This document shows positions 1 to 6,757 of a stretch of DNA of 7,505 bases, in pieces. Origin of the DNA: Clostridiales bacterium (lineage in GTDB: Bacteria > Bacillota > Clostridia > Lachnospirales > Lachnospiraceae); assembly GCA_019418195.1 (NCBI GenBank), contig DYCJ01000032.1:5427-12931 (forward strand). Reading direction: 5' to 3'. How positions within the stretch are numbered: the stretch's first letter is position 1; each line of letters begins with the position of its first letter. Below the pieces are notes generated by a model. It made no database searches and was not told the DNA's origin. It worked only from the letters and a program-made list of their open reading frames with translations. A program made the position numbers and the translations under genes.

Positions 1-2222
1 TGAAACGCATTCATATCAGAAAACCTGATATCAAAGGATTTTTTACAAAAGTCAGAAATCTCAAAAAAGAGGATATCAAGCGGCATTTTAAGGAGAAGAA
101 AGAGCGCAGGCAGCGCATACTGGAAGAACGGCGGAACAGCAGGTTTGCGAAGAAGATGCAGCCGGTCTATAAATGGATGAACAGACTTTCCCTGCCGCTT
201 CAGTTTCTCCTTGCATGTGTGATCAACTTTTTGATCGAAGTGGTTTCAAGGCTTTCCTTATTCGAGGCGTGGGATTATCTCGTGGGGACGCCGCTTGTAT
301 TTTTGTACAACGCATTTATGATATTTACCACTTTTATGATCGTTTATCTGTTCCGGCGCAGAGTATTTGCCAGGATCCTGCTCAGTGTGTTCTGGCTGTT
401 TCTGGGAATCTGTAACGGCTATCTTCTCACCAAGAGGGTCACGCCGTTTAACGCACAGGATTTGAAAGTGCTGTCCGATGCACTGGAACTGACCGGAAAT
501 TATTTCAATACATTTGAGCTGATCATGATTATCATTGGCGTGGTGGCTGTCGTATTCTGGGTTGTCTCCATGTGGAGAAGGGGCGGACAGTTCACCGGGA
601 AGATGCACAGGATCATTGCTCTGTGCGGCGTCGGAGTCTCATTTGCGGCATGTCTGTGGCTGACGGATGTGGCAATTGATAAACGCGTTATTTCCAATTA
701 TTTTGGAAATATTGCTTTTGCATATGAAGACTACGGGTTTCCATACTGCTTTTCAGCCAGCCTGTTCAATACAGGTATCAATGAACCGGCAGGATACAGT
801 GAAGAGACGATGAACGAGATTACGGATAACGGAGAGCTGACGCAGAGCAGTACCGGGCTTTCAGAGGATGAGATGCCAAACATTATGTTTGTGCAGCTCG
901 AATCTTTCTTTGATCCTACGGAAGTGGAGTGGCTGCGTTTTTCAGAAGATCCGATCCCGAATTTAAGAAAACTCTTTGAGGAGTATTCGACGGGGTATTT
1001 CAAAGTTCCGTCAGTAGGTGCCGGTACGGCAAATACAGAGTTCGAAGTGCTCACAGGCATGAGTATGCGTTTCTTCGGTCCGGGTGAATACCCATATAAG
1101 ACTTACGCGAAGTTTAATCAGATGGAGAGTGCCGCCAGTGCGCTGAAGGCTCTCGGTTATGGCGCAGAGGCGCTTCATAACAACGGAGGAAACTTCTATA
1201 GCCGTGCACAGGTATTTAACAAGATGGGATTCGATCATTTTACGAGTAAGGAGTTTATGAACATCCTGCAGACAACGCCCAAAGGATGGGCGACGGATGA
1301 TATCCTTGTGCCAAATATCATGGAATCCATGGATACGACCGAAGGACAGGATTTTGTCTTTACCATAAGTGTGGAAGGACACGGAGAATATCCAACGGAG
1401 AAAGTCCTCGAGAATCCGGAGATCGTTGTCAGCGGAGTCGAGAATGAGGGCGAGAGAAATGCATGGGAGTACTATGTCAATCTCGTCCATGAGATGGATA
1501 AGTTTGCCGGCGAACTGATCGAGGCGGTAGAGTCCAGAAACGAGCCTACGGTACTCGTGTTCTACGGAGACCACCTTCCGACTATGGATCTGGAGGCAAA
1601 AGACCTTAAGAGCCGGTATCTCTATAATACGAACTATGTCATCTGGGACAATATCGGTCTGGAAAAGGAAGATGAGAACATTGCCGCATATCAGATCATG
1701 GCAGAGGTGTTTGACCGGCTGGACATCCATTCAGGGACAGTGTTCAATTACCATCAGCAGCGCCGTGAGACAAAAGATTATCTTGCGGATCTGGAGCTGC
1801 TCCAGTATGATATGATGTACGGCGACCAGTATGTATACGGAGACTCCGGCATGCCGGTTCCGGAGGAACATATGGTCATGGGCGTTAAAGACGCGGAGAT
1901 TTCCCAGATGGTCGTCCAGGCTGACGGTACGACTTACAGTATCTACGGAGATAATTTCACTAAGCAGAGTAAAGTTTATATAAACGGCGAAAAACAGACT
2001 ACGACATTCCTGAATAATACAAGGCTGGACCTTAAGGACTCTGAGATCGAAGACGGCGATACCGTGATGGTGGCACAGGTGGGATCCAGCAATACTATAT
2101 TCAGGGAATCAAAGACTTATATATACAGTGACAACACCCTCACAGAAGTGCCGGCAGATCCGGATGCTCCTCAGAACGGGAGGCAGGCGTTTGTCGATCA
2201 GGAAGAAGAACAGGAAGAATGA
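1..2222 (+). CDS. LtaS-type lipoteichoic acid synthase family membrane protein, 5' end at or beyond window edge
   Basis: Predicted polytopic membrane enzyme of the LtaS/sulfatase-fold family, which transfers glycerol-phosphate (or a related group) from a phospholipid onto a cell-surface polymer outside the membrane. The frame is open from base 3 with no stop. Bases 1-2 are 'tg', so the start codon may be an ATG cut by the window edge, or lie further out. The internal ATG at 156 has no good ribosome binding site and would drop a very basic 51-residue cytoplasmic extension. Counting from that Met, about five membrane segments lie near 13-32, 42-66, 70-91, 121-139 and 151-172. The extracellular catalytic domain follows: QLES (E249), GTANTEFE (T291, expected nucleophile), NFYSR (R350), EGHGEYP (H409) and YGDHLP (D472, H473), matching the family's metal and catalytic positions. 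Residues about 580-657 resemble an IPT/TIG immunoglobulin-like fold, followed by an acidic tail. The stop overlaps folC by ATGA. The family call is firm; the exact polymer made is not. Confidence 0.92.
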   Translation, partial: KRIHIRKPDIKGFFTKVRNLKKEDIKRHFKEKKERRQRILEERRNSRFAKKMQPVYKWMNRLSLPLQFLLACVINFLIEVVSRLSLFEAWDYLVGTPLVFLYNAFMIFTTFMIVYLFRRRVFARILLSVFWLFLGICNGYLLTKRVTPFNAQDLKVLSDALELTGNYFNTFELIMIIIGVVAVVFWVVSMWRRGGQFTGKMHRIIALCGVGVSFAACLWLTDVAIDKRVISNYFGNIAFAYEDYGFPYCFSASLFNTGINEPAGYSEETMNEITDNGELTQSSTGLSEDEMPNIMFVQLESFFDPTEVEWLRFSEDPIPNLRKLFEEYSTGYFKVPSVGAGTANTEFEVLTGMSMRFFGPGEYPYKTYAKFNQMESAASALKALGYGAEALHNNGGNFYSRAQVFNKMGFDHFTSKEFMNILQTTPKGWATDDILVPNIMESMDTTEGQDFVFTISVEGHGEYPTEKVLENPEIVVSGVENEGERNAWEYYVNLVHEMDKFAGELIEAVESRNEPTVLVFYGDHLPTMDLEAKDLKSRYLYNTNYVIWDNIGLEKEDENIAAYQIMAEVFDRLDIHSGTVFNYHQQRRETKDYLADLELLQYDMMYGDQYVYGDSGMPVPEEHMVMGVKDAEISQMVVQADGTTYSIYGDNFTKQSKVYINGEKQTTTFLNNTRLDLKDSEIEDGDTVMVAQVGSSNTIFRESKTYIYSDNTLTEVPADPDAPQNGRQAFVDQEEEQEE

Positions 2223-3550
2223 CATACGACGAGGCAGTAGGATATATACTGGAAATTCCTAAATTTACAAAAAAGAATGATGCGGTGCACACGAAAACTT
2301 TTCTGAAATATCTGGGGAATCCGCAGAAAGATCTGAAAGTGATCCATGTGGCCGGAACCAACGGAAAAGGATCCGTGTGTGCCTATCTTGACGGGATGCT
2401 CCGTTCGGAAGGAAAACGGACGGGGCTTTTTACTTCTCCGCATCTGGTGAAGATCAATGAGAGAATCGCCATTGACGGTGCACCTGTCGATGACGGCACG
2501 TTTACCCGGCTTTTCGAAAATACACTCAGGGCAGTCCGGGCTATGGAAAAAAGCGGACTTTCCCATCCGACCTTCTTTGAATTTCTTCTGGGAATGGCAT
2601 TGTGTGCTTTCCGGGAAGCAGGCGTGGAATACGCAGTTCTCGAGACAGGCCTGGGCGGCAGGCTGGATGCTACCAGTGCGGTAGAGCCGCCCCTTGTCTG
2701 CGTGATCACTTCCATCGGCTATGACCACATGCAGTATCTCGGAGACACGCTTTCTGAGATCGCAGCGGAGAAAGCCGGGATCATCCGGCCCGGTGTGCCT
2801 GTTTTTTATGCCGCATCCACGGAGGAAAGCGACAGAGTCATTGAAAAGACAGCGGAGAAAAACGGGAGCTTCTGTAAAAAAATCGGGAAAGATGCGTACG
2901 AAATTCTCGGAATCGAGGACAAACATATTGCATTTTCCTGTTTCAGTGATTATTATGGAAATACCACGTGGAAATTAGACAATACCGGAATATATCAGCC
3001 GGGCAATGCAATGCTCGCCATGGAAGTGATGAGATACCTCTTCAGGGAAAATGCCCGTACAGCGCGGTGGAGAGAGGTCCTGTCAGAATTAAAATGGGCC
3101 GGCAGGATGGAAGAGATCCTGCCCGGAGTGTATGTTGACGGGGCACACAATATAAGCGCGGTTGAGGCGTTTTTGCAGAGTATTCCGCAGGATGAACAGG
3201 GGAATATCATATTATTTTCCGCGGTGAAGGACAAAGAATATGAGAAGATGGCAGCCGCGCTGTGCAGAAATCTGCGGACAGATATATATGTTGTGACACA
3301 TATTGACGATCCCCGCGGAACGAGAACAGAGCAGCTGGGAAATATCTTCAGGAAATATACGGATCGTCCTGTCATAGTCAGAGAGTCGGTGGAAGATGCA
3401 CTTTTATGGACGCTCCAAAACAGAGAAAGCCGCAGGGTATACTGCCTGGGCTCTCTGTATCTGACGGGGATGATAAAGGAATTGATTCAGGAGGTAAAGT
3501 CAGATGCTGAATTACGAAGAAGAGTTAAAGAAGTTCAAACCAAGTCTTGA
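2219..3550 (+). CDS. folC: Bifunctional folylpolyglutamate synthase / dihydrofolate synthase
   Basis: Cytoplasmic Mur-ligase-family enzyme that uses ATP to add glutamate to dihydropteroate and/or reduced folates, keeping folates in the cell. It has 443 residues, close to the usual length of about 420-430. Visible motifs: P-loop AGTNGKGSV (45-53), FTSPHLVKINERI (71-83), FFEFLLGMAL (119-128), LETGLGGRLDATS (141-153), SIGYDHMQYLGDT (165-177), the AAEKAGIIRPG segment (182-192) that carries the lysine often carbamylated in this superfamily, and DGAHN (307-311) in the C-terminal Mur-ligase domain. The start ATG sits in the ATGA overlap with the upstream gene, with a GGAAGA-rich region just ahead, so translation is probably coupled. 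The last 47 bases are shared with a small downstream gene in another frame, and the codons for QEVK near the C-terminus contain that gene's ribosome binding site. The FolC call is secure. Whether it has both activities cannot be read here; FPGS-only is the alternative. Confidence 0.97.
   Translation: MTYDEAVGYILEIPKFTKKNDAVHTKTFLKYLGNPQKDLKVIHVAGTNGKGSVCAYLDGMLRSEGKRTGLFTSPHLVKINERIAIDGAPVDDGTFTRLFENTLRAVRAMEKSGLSHPTFFEFLLGMALCAFREAGVEYAVLETGLGGRLDATSAVEPPLVCVITSIGYDHMQYLGDTLSEIAAEKAGIIRPGVPVFYAASTEESDRVIEKTAEKNGSFCKKIGKDAYEILGIEDKHIAFSCFSDYYGNTTWKLDNTGIYQPGNAMLAMEVMRYLFRENARTARWREVLSELKWAGRMEEILPGVYVDGAHNISAVEAFLQSIPQDEQGNIILFSAVKDKEYEKMAAALCRNLRTDIYVVTHIDDPRGTRTEQLGNIFRKYTDRPVIVRESVEDALLWTLQNRESRRVYCLGSLYLTGMIKELIQEVKSDAELRRRVKEVQTKS
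3489..3494 (+). promoter_or_regulatory. Strong ribosome binding site inside folC, for the 44-codon gene
   Basis: A perfect AGGAGG lies inside the folC coding sequence, 9 bases ahead of the ATG at 3504. It is the main support for reading 3504-3638 as a translated gene rather than a chance frame. Confidence 0.75.
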
Positions 3551-3638
3551 AGTAGAAGAGATCGAGGATGCAGTCTATCAGGAAGATCTCTCGGATGTGA
3601 CAGACCTGCTGAAACAGGTTATGGAACAGAAGAAGTAA
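3504..3638 (+). CDS. Small acidic hypothetical protein, 44 residues, overlapping folC
   Basis: I do not recognise a function. The frame runs from ATG 3504 to TAA 3636-3638 and encodes 44 residues, beginning MLNYEEELKKFKPSLEVEE and ending LLKQVMEQKK. The product is rich in Glu, Asp and Lys, has no Cys, no signal peptide and no membrane segment, and looks like two helices (about 4-11 and 27-43) around an acidic middle. The evidence for translation is a perfect AGGAGG 9 bases upstream, and the fact that it fills the otherwise empty stretch between folC and the TPR gene. It overlaps the last 47 bases of folC in another frame and ends 27 bases before the next start, so it is probably cotranscribed and perhaps coupled to folC termination. 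A soluble adaptor or regulatory peptide is possible, but nothing in the sequence specifies one. Confidence 0.75.
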   Translation: MLNYEEELKKFKPSLEVEEIEDAVYQEDLSDVTDLLKQVMEQKK

Positions 3639-3665
3639 GTACAGAAAGCGTAATGGTGGATATAG

Positions 3666-5063
3666 ATGGATTATACGAAAAAGATCGTATATCAGTCCAA
3701 CTACTGGTATAACGATGGTTTGCGAAAGGCCCAGATCCGGGACATGTCCGGCGCGATCGTCTCGCTGCGGCGCAGTCTGCAGTTTAACAGGGAGAACATT
3801 GCAGCCAGAAATCTCCTGGGACTGGTCTACTACGGGATCGGGGAAGTGCCGGAGGCACTGGTGGAATGGATCATCAGCAAGAATCTGCGCTCCTATAATA
3901 ATATAGCAGACTATTACATCAATACGGTGCAGGCGTCTGCCAGGGAACTCGAAACGATCAATCTTGCGATAAAGAAATATAATCAATGTCTGGCATACTG
4001 TCAGCAGAATGGAGAGGATCTGGCGATCATCCAGCTGAAGCAGGTGGTCTCGTCCCATCCGACTTTCCTGAAAGCACACCAGCTGCTGGCCCTTCTCTAC
4101 CTGCATACAGGGCAGTATACGCGGGCACGCCAGATGGTCCGGCAGGCAAGAAAACTGGATACAGGAAATGAGCTTACGCTGAAATATATGCATGAGCTTA
4201 CACATCAGAGAGGAAAACAGCGGCGCAGGACCGGGAAAAAGAAAGAGGATGCCGTAGAGTACAGTCTGGGAAATGAAACGATCATCCAGCCGAAGCATTC
4301 CAGAGTCAAGGAAATGGCAAGCCATCTCGCGGTGGCTAATATCTTCATCGGTGCGGCGATCGGTGCTGCAGTCATATGGTTCCTTGTGGCGCCGGCTGTA
4401 AACCAGTCACAGAACGAACGGATGAATGACCAGATGCGCAACTACAGTGACCAGATCAAAACGCTGGAAGCACAGGTCAGCGCCCAGACAAGAACTCTGG
4501 ATAATTACCGGGCGTCAGGAGAAGAGGTAGAGGCTGATGCAAACCAGGCTCAGACGACACAGGACAGTTATGAGAGTCTTATGACAGTCGTGGACCAGTA
4601 CAATTCGGGAGAATACAGTTATGCTACAATGGCAGATACCCTGATCGGCATTAACCGGGATTCTCTCGGAGAGAGTGGACAGGCCCGCTATGATGAGCTG
4701 ACGAATGAGATATACCCGAGCGCATGCGATACGAATTTCTCTACAGGAACAGAGGCTTTGGATGCAGGCAATTACCAGGGGGCTATTGATGCCCTTGTGA
4801 AAGTTGTCAGCATGAATGCCGGATATAACGACGGGCAGGCACTTTTTAATCTTGCACAGGCATATATGGGAAATGGCGACAATAAAAATGCAGTTACATA
4901 TTTCCAGAGAGTCGTAGATGAGTATGGAGATTCGGAATATGCCGGAGAGGCACAGACAAATCTGGATACCCTTTCAGCTGCCACGGATGACGGCTCTTCG
5001 GATAGTGGGACGGCGGCTGACAGTTCATCAGATACCGGCACTTCCGGGGATGGCGGCGAATAA
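3666..5063 (+). CDS. Tetratricopeptide-repeat membrane protein with repeats on both sides of one membrane segment
   Basis: A 465-residue protein of unknown specific role, probably a scaffold. Residues about 14-70 and 117-165 form TPR-like helical pairs (for example AIVSLRRSLQFNRENIAARNLLGLVYYGIGE and AHQLLALLYLHTGQYTRARQMVRQARKLD). A basic stretch (KQRRRTGKKK, 184-193) precedes one hydrophobic segment at about 220-243, so the N-terminal part should be cytoplasmic and the rest outside. After the membrane comes a Gln/Asn-rich probable coiled coil (about 246-300), then a further TPR-like region (about 358-435, with ALDAGNYQGAIDALVKV and NAVTYFQRVVDEYG) that resembles YbgF/BamD-type repeats. A low-complexity Ser/Asp/Gly/Thr tail ends it, without an LPXTG anchor. 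ATG 3666 is the first possible start because TAG lies in frame at 3663-3665; GGTGGA at 3655-3660 is the probable ribosome binding site. It is the last gene before the terminator and sits next to the spoIIA operon. A cell-wall or division role is only a guess. Confidence 0.93.
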   Translation: MDYTKKIVYQSNYWYNDGLRKAQIRDMSGAIVSLRRSLQFNRENIAARNLLGLVYYGIGEVPEALVEWIISKNLRSYNNIADYYINTVQASARELETINLAIKKYNQCLAYCQQNGEDLAIIQLKQVVSSHPTFLKAHQLLALLYLHTGQYTRARQMVRQARKLDTGNELTLKYMHELTHQRGKQRRRTGKKKEDAVEYSLGNETIIQPKHSRVKEMASHLAVANIFIGAAIGAAVIWFLVAPAVNQSQNERMNDQMRNYSDQIKTLEAQVSAQTRTLDNYRASGEEVEADANQAQTTQDSYESLMTVVDQYNSGEYSYATMADTLIGINRDSLGESGQARYDELTNEIYPSACDTNFSTGTEALDAGNYQGAIDALVKVVSMNAGYNDGQALFNLAQAYMGNGDNKNAVTYFQRVVDEYGDSEYAGEAQTNLDTLSAATDDGSSDSGTAADSSSDTGTSGDGGE

Positions 5064-5141
5064 GAGACAGCGGACAGAATGAGTGTATTATACGAGATAC
5101 ATACAGACCATACAGATAAAAGAAAAAGAAACACGTAAGAG

Positions 5142-5170
5142 AAGGATATACCGGTTGGTATATCCTTTTT
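5142..5170 (+). terminator. Rho-independent terminator closing the ltaS-like/folC/TPR unit
   Basis: Perfect 11-base inverted repeat, AAGGATATACC and GGTATATCCTT, around a four-base GGTT loop, followed by T residues (the T run is 5166-5170, partly in the stem). It lies 78 bases after the TPR gene stop and 42 bases before spoIIAA. The A-rich bases ahead of the stem would allow weak action on the other strand, but no gene there needs it. Confidence 0.85.
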
Positions 5171-5199
5171 GCATGTACGATCAGATGCGAATGAAAACG

Positions 5200-5205
5200 A
5201 GGAGG
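5200..5205 (+). promoter_or_regulatory. Ribosome binding site of spoIIAA
   Basis: AGGAGG, 7 bases ahead of the ATG at 5213. It fixes that start over other in-frame choices. Confidence 0.85.
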
Positions 5206-5212
5206 AGTAGAA

Positions 5213-5527
5213 ATGAAATATCAGGTTCAGGAGAACTGTCTGACGATCTATCTGCCGCGGGAGGTAGATCACCATAACGCAGAGGAGATCAAGCGGGAGG
5301 CGGACGCCGTGATAGACAGGAATCATATCAAATATGTGATTTTTGACTTTGACAGGACGGACTTTATGGACAGTTCAGGAATAGGGGTTATCATGGGACG
5401 CTATAAGACAGTCAGTCTGATCGGAGGAGAGGTATGGGCAGTCCATACCAATGCCAGGATCAAAAAAATACTGACGCTGTCAGGTGTGACAAAAATAATG
5501 CAGATCTATGAGGAGGAAAGAATATGA
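5213..5527 (+). CDS. spoIIAA: Anti-sigma F factor antagonist SpoIIAA
   Basis: STAS-domain anti-anti-sigma factor of the forespore. In its unphosphorylated form it binds SpoIIAB and releases sigma-F; SpoIIAB inactivates it by phosphorylation, and in Bacillus the phosphatase SpoIIE reactivates it. The 104-residue protein has the diagnostic YVIFDFDRTDFMDSSGIGVIMGRYK segment (41-65). By comparison with Bacillus Ser58, the phosphorylated residue should be Ser55, the second Ser of DSSG (53-56). Length is slightly shorter than the Bacillus protein (about 117). AGGAGG 7 bases upstream supports ATG 5213. The stop overlaps the spoIIAB start by ATGA. Together with spoIIAB and sigF this makes the identity secure rather than a generic RsbV/STAS paralogue. 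Confidence 0.97.
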   Translation: MKYQVQENCLTIYLPREVDHHNAEEIKREADAVIDRNHIKYVIFDFDRTDFMDSSGIGVIMGRYKTVSLIGGEVWAVHTNARIKKILTLSGVTKIMQIYEEERI

Positions 5528-5979
5528 GAAATACGAATGAAATGGAGATCAGATTTGACAGCCGTTCTGAGAATGAGGGGTTTGCAAGAGTGGCAGTGGC
5601 ATCATTTATGACACAGCTCAATCCCACTGTGGAGGAGGTGGCAGACGTCAAGACAGCTGTATCTGAGGCAGTGACGAATGCGATCATACACGGTTACGAA
5701 AATGAAGTGCACAAGGTGAGCATCCGGTGCAGGATAGCGGATAACGTACTTACAGTGGAAGTCATCGACAACGGGAAAGGGATAGAAGATGTGGAACAGG
5801 CCATGCAGCCCATGTTCACCACCTTGCCGGAGCAGGACCGGTCCGGAATGGGATTTGCATTCATGGAAGCATTCATGGACAGCGTAGAAGTGGAATCTGA
5901 GCCGGGAAGAGGGACCCGTGTGAAGATGAAGAAGACCGTCGGAAAAGGAAGGGAGATATGGACCACACAATCGCTTTGA
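5524..5979 (+). CDS. spoIIAB: Anti-sigma F factor / serine kinase SpoIIAB
   Basis: GHKL-type ATPase that binds sigma-F with ATP and keeps it inactive before and after septation, and that phosphorylates SpoIIAA. The 151-residue protein shows the Bergerat ATP-binding motifs: N-box VSEAVTNAIIHGY (46-58, with E48 and N52), G1 box VIDNGKGI (80-87) and G2 box RSGMGFAFMEAFMD (106-119), with an ATP-lid segment (MFTTLPEQD, 97-105) in between. These match the Bacillus protein nearly position for position (146 residues there). AGGAGG at 5511-5516 gives a 7-base spacer to ATG 5524. The gene overlaps spoIIAA by 4 bases and sigF by 22, consistent with coupled synthesis of kinase, antagonist and sigma factor. 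It has a slightly longer C-terminus than usual (GKGREIWTTQSL), which lies in the sigF overlap. Confidence 0.98.
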   Translation: MRNTNEMEIRFDSRSENEGFARVAVASFMTQLNPTVEEVADVKTAVSEAVTNAIIHGYENEVHKVSIRCRIADNVLTVEVIDNGKGIEDVEQAMQPMFTTLPEQDRSGMGFAFMEAFMDSVEVESEPGRGTRVKMKKTVGKGREIWTTQSL

Positions 5980-6674
5980 TCAGGAAATCACACGACGGGG
6001 ATAAAGAGGCGAGAGAACAGCTCGTAGAGGAAAATATCGGCCTGATCTGGTGCGTTGTAAAACGTTTTGGCGGGCGCGGTGTGGAGACGGAGGATCTCTT
6101 CCAGATCGGGAGCATCGGTCTGCTCAAGGCAATCGATAAGTTTGACCTGTCTTATGATGTGAAATTTTCCACGTATGCGGTTCCCATGATCTCCGGCGAG
6201 ATCAAACGTTTCCTGCGGGACGACGGGATGATCAAAGTCAGCCGTTCTCTGAAAGAGCTTGCATACAAAAGCCTTAAGGCAGGAGAAAAACTGACGGACA
6301 GGCTGGGGAGAGAGCCTACAATGGAGGAACTGTCAGAAGAACTGGGGGTTGAGAAAGAAGAACTGGTACAGGCTATGGAGGCAGGCGGAGAGGTGGATTC
6401 TCTCTACCGGCCGATCCACCAGAAAGAGGGAAGCGAAATCCGGCTTCTCGACAAAATCGAAGAAAAAGAAAAAAGCGAAGATAAGATCCTTGACCGGATG
6501 GTGCTGAATGAACTGCTGGAAACATTAAATGCGCAGGAGCGCAGGCTCATATATCTGCGTTATTTTGCCGACCGGACACAGTCTGATGTAGGAAAGATCA
6601 TGGGAATATCCCAGGTGCAGGTGTCGAGAATGGAAAAACGGATCATGGAGAATCTGAAGAAGAGAAGCATGTAA
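5958..6674 (+). CDS. sigF: RNA polymerase sigma-F factor (SpoIIAC), first forespore sigma
   Basis: Directs RNA polymerase to early forespore genes. The 238-residue protein has region 2 at about 18-95 (EDLFQIGSIGLLKAIDKFD, 45-63, then STYAVPMISGEIKRFLRDDG, 71-90), region 3 at about 98-175 (LKAGEKLTDRLGREPTMEELSEELG) and region 4 at about 183-236, including the helix-turn-helix (TQSDVGKIMGISQVQVSRMEKRI, 207-229). Sigma-F and sigma-G are close relatives; the call as sigma-F rests on its place directly after spoIIAA and spoIIAB. ATG 5958 follows a purine-rich GGAAGGGAG with short spacing, inside the end of spoIIAB. I see no strong terminator after the stop, so some transcripts may run on into the spoVA unit. 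Confidence 0.98.
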   Translation: MDHTIALIRKSHDGDKEAREQLVEENIGLIWCVVKRFGGRGVETEDLFQIGSIGLLKAIDKFDLSYDVKFSTYAVPMISGEIKRFLRDDGMIKVSRSLKELAYKSLKAGEKLTDRLGREPTMEELSEELGVEKEELVQAMEAGGEVDSLYRPIHQKEGSEIRLLDKIEEKEKSEDKILDRMVLNELLETLNAQERRLIYLRYFADRTQSDVGKIMGISQVQVSRMEKRIMENLKKRSM

Positions 6675-6706
6675 GCAGGTAAAAGAGCTGCAAAAATCTT
6701 TCCGTA

Positions 6707-6736
6707 TGTATAATTTGTCTGCAAACTACAATACTA
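6707..6736 (+). promoter_or_regulatory. Predicted forespore promoter (sigma-G, possibly sigma-F) for the spoVA unit
   Basis: A -35-like TGTATA (6707-6712), a 17-base spacer and a -10-like AATACTA (6730-6736). The Bacillus sigma-G consensus is about TGMATA then CATNHTA at 17-18 bases: the -35 differs at one base and the -10 differs only in its first base. The -35 core GTATA also fits the sigma-F consensus, but the GG of the sigma-F -10 is missing. Transcription would start near 6743, about 20 bases before the ATG at 6763. spoVA is a sigma-G target in Bacillus, which agrees with this placement. Confidence 0.6.
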
Positions 6737-6752
6737 ATCCACAGAAAGGACA

Positions 6753-6757
6753 GGTGG
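6753..6757 (+). promoter_or_regulatory. Probable ribosome binding site of the 74-residue membrane protein gene
   Basis: GGTGG lies 5 bases ahead of ATG 6763; AAAGGA at 6745-6750 is a second, more distant candidate. The ATG at 6706 in the same frame has neither and lies upstream of the predicted transcript start, so 6763 is preferred. Confidence 0.5.

Larger units (their letters stand above)
5064..5212 (+). other. Intergenic region between the TPR gene and spoIIAA
   Basis: This 149-base stretch holds the hairpin terminator (5142-5170) and the spoIIAA ribosome binding site. I see no convincing gene. Weak promoter-like words are present: GAGACA (5064-5069), 16 bases, then TATTAT (5086-5091), a poor sigma-A match; and ACAGAAT (5074-5080), a good sigma-H -10 but with only a poor -35 ahead of it. 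All lie upstream of the terminator. Only 42 bases separate the terminator from the spoIIAA start. Confidence 0.6.

Noticed and set aside
1011..1730. Long open frame on the minus strand opposite the LtaS-type gene
   Set aside because: It has no recognisable domain and lies wholly opposite a gene with clear catalytic motifs.
2198..2926. Minus-strand open frame of about 240 codons opposite folC
   Set aside because: Lies opposite the folC P-loop region, with Cys/His/Phe-rich composition typical of a shadow frame.
3653..3712. ATG at 3653 just before the TPR gene
   Set aside because: It is in a different frame and stops after 19 codons; the TPR gene starts at 3666 after an in-frame TAG.
3525..4325. 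Minus-strand open frame of about 266 codons opposite the TPR gene
   Set aside because: No family features; the plus strand carries the TPR gene with its own start signals.
5064..5091. Sigma-A-like promoter GAGACA, 16 bases, TATTAT
   Set aside because: The -35 matches only 4 of 6 bases, and the promoter would fire into the terminator 50 bases downstream; kept only as part of the spoIIA promoter question.
5079..5138. 19-codon frame (starts MSVLYEIHTD) between the TPR gene and the terminator
   Set aside because: Very short, no convincing ribosome binding site, no sign of constraint; could only be a leader peptide if a promoter upstream were shown.
6675..6700. Possible terminator after sigF
   Set aside because: Stems of only 4-5 base pairs and no T run.
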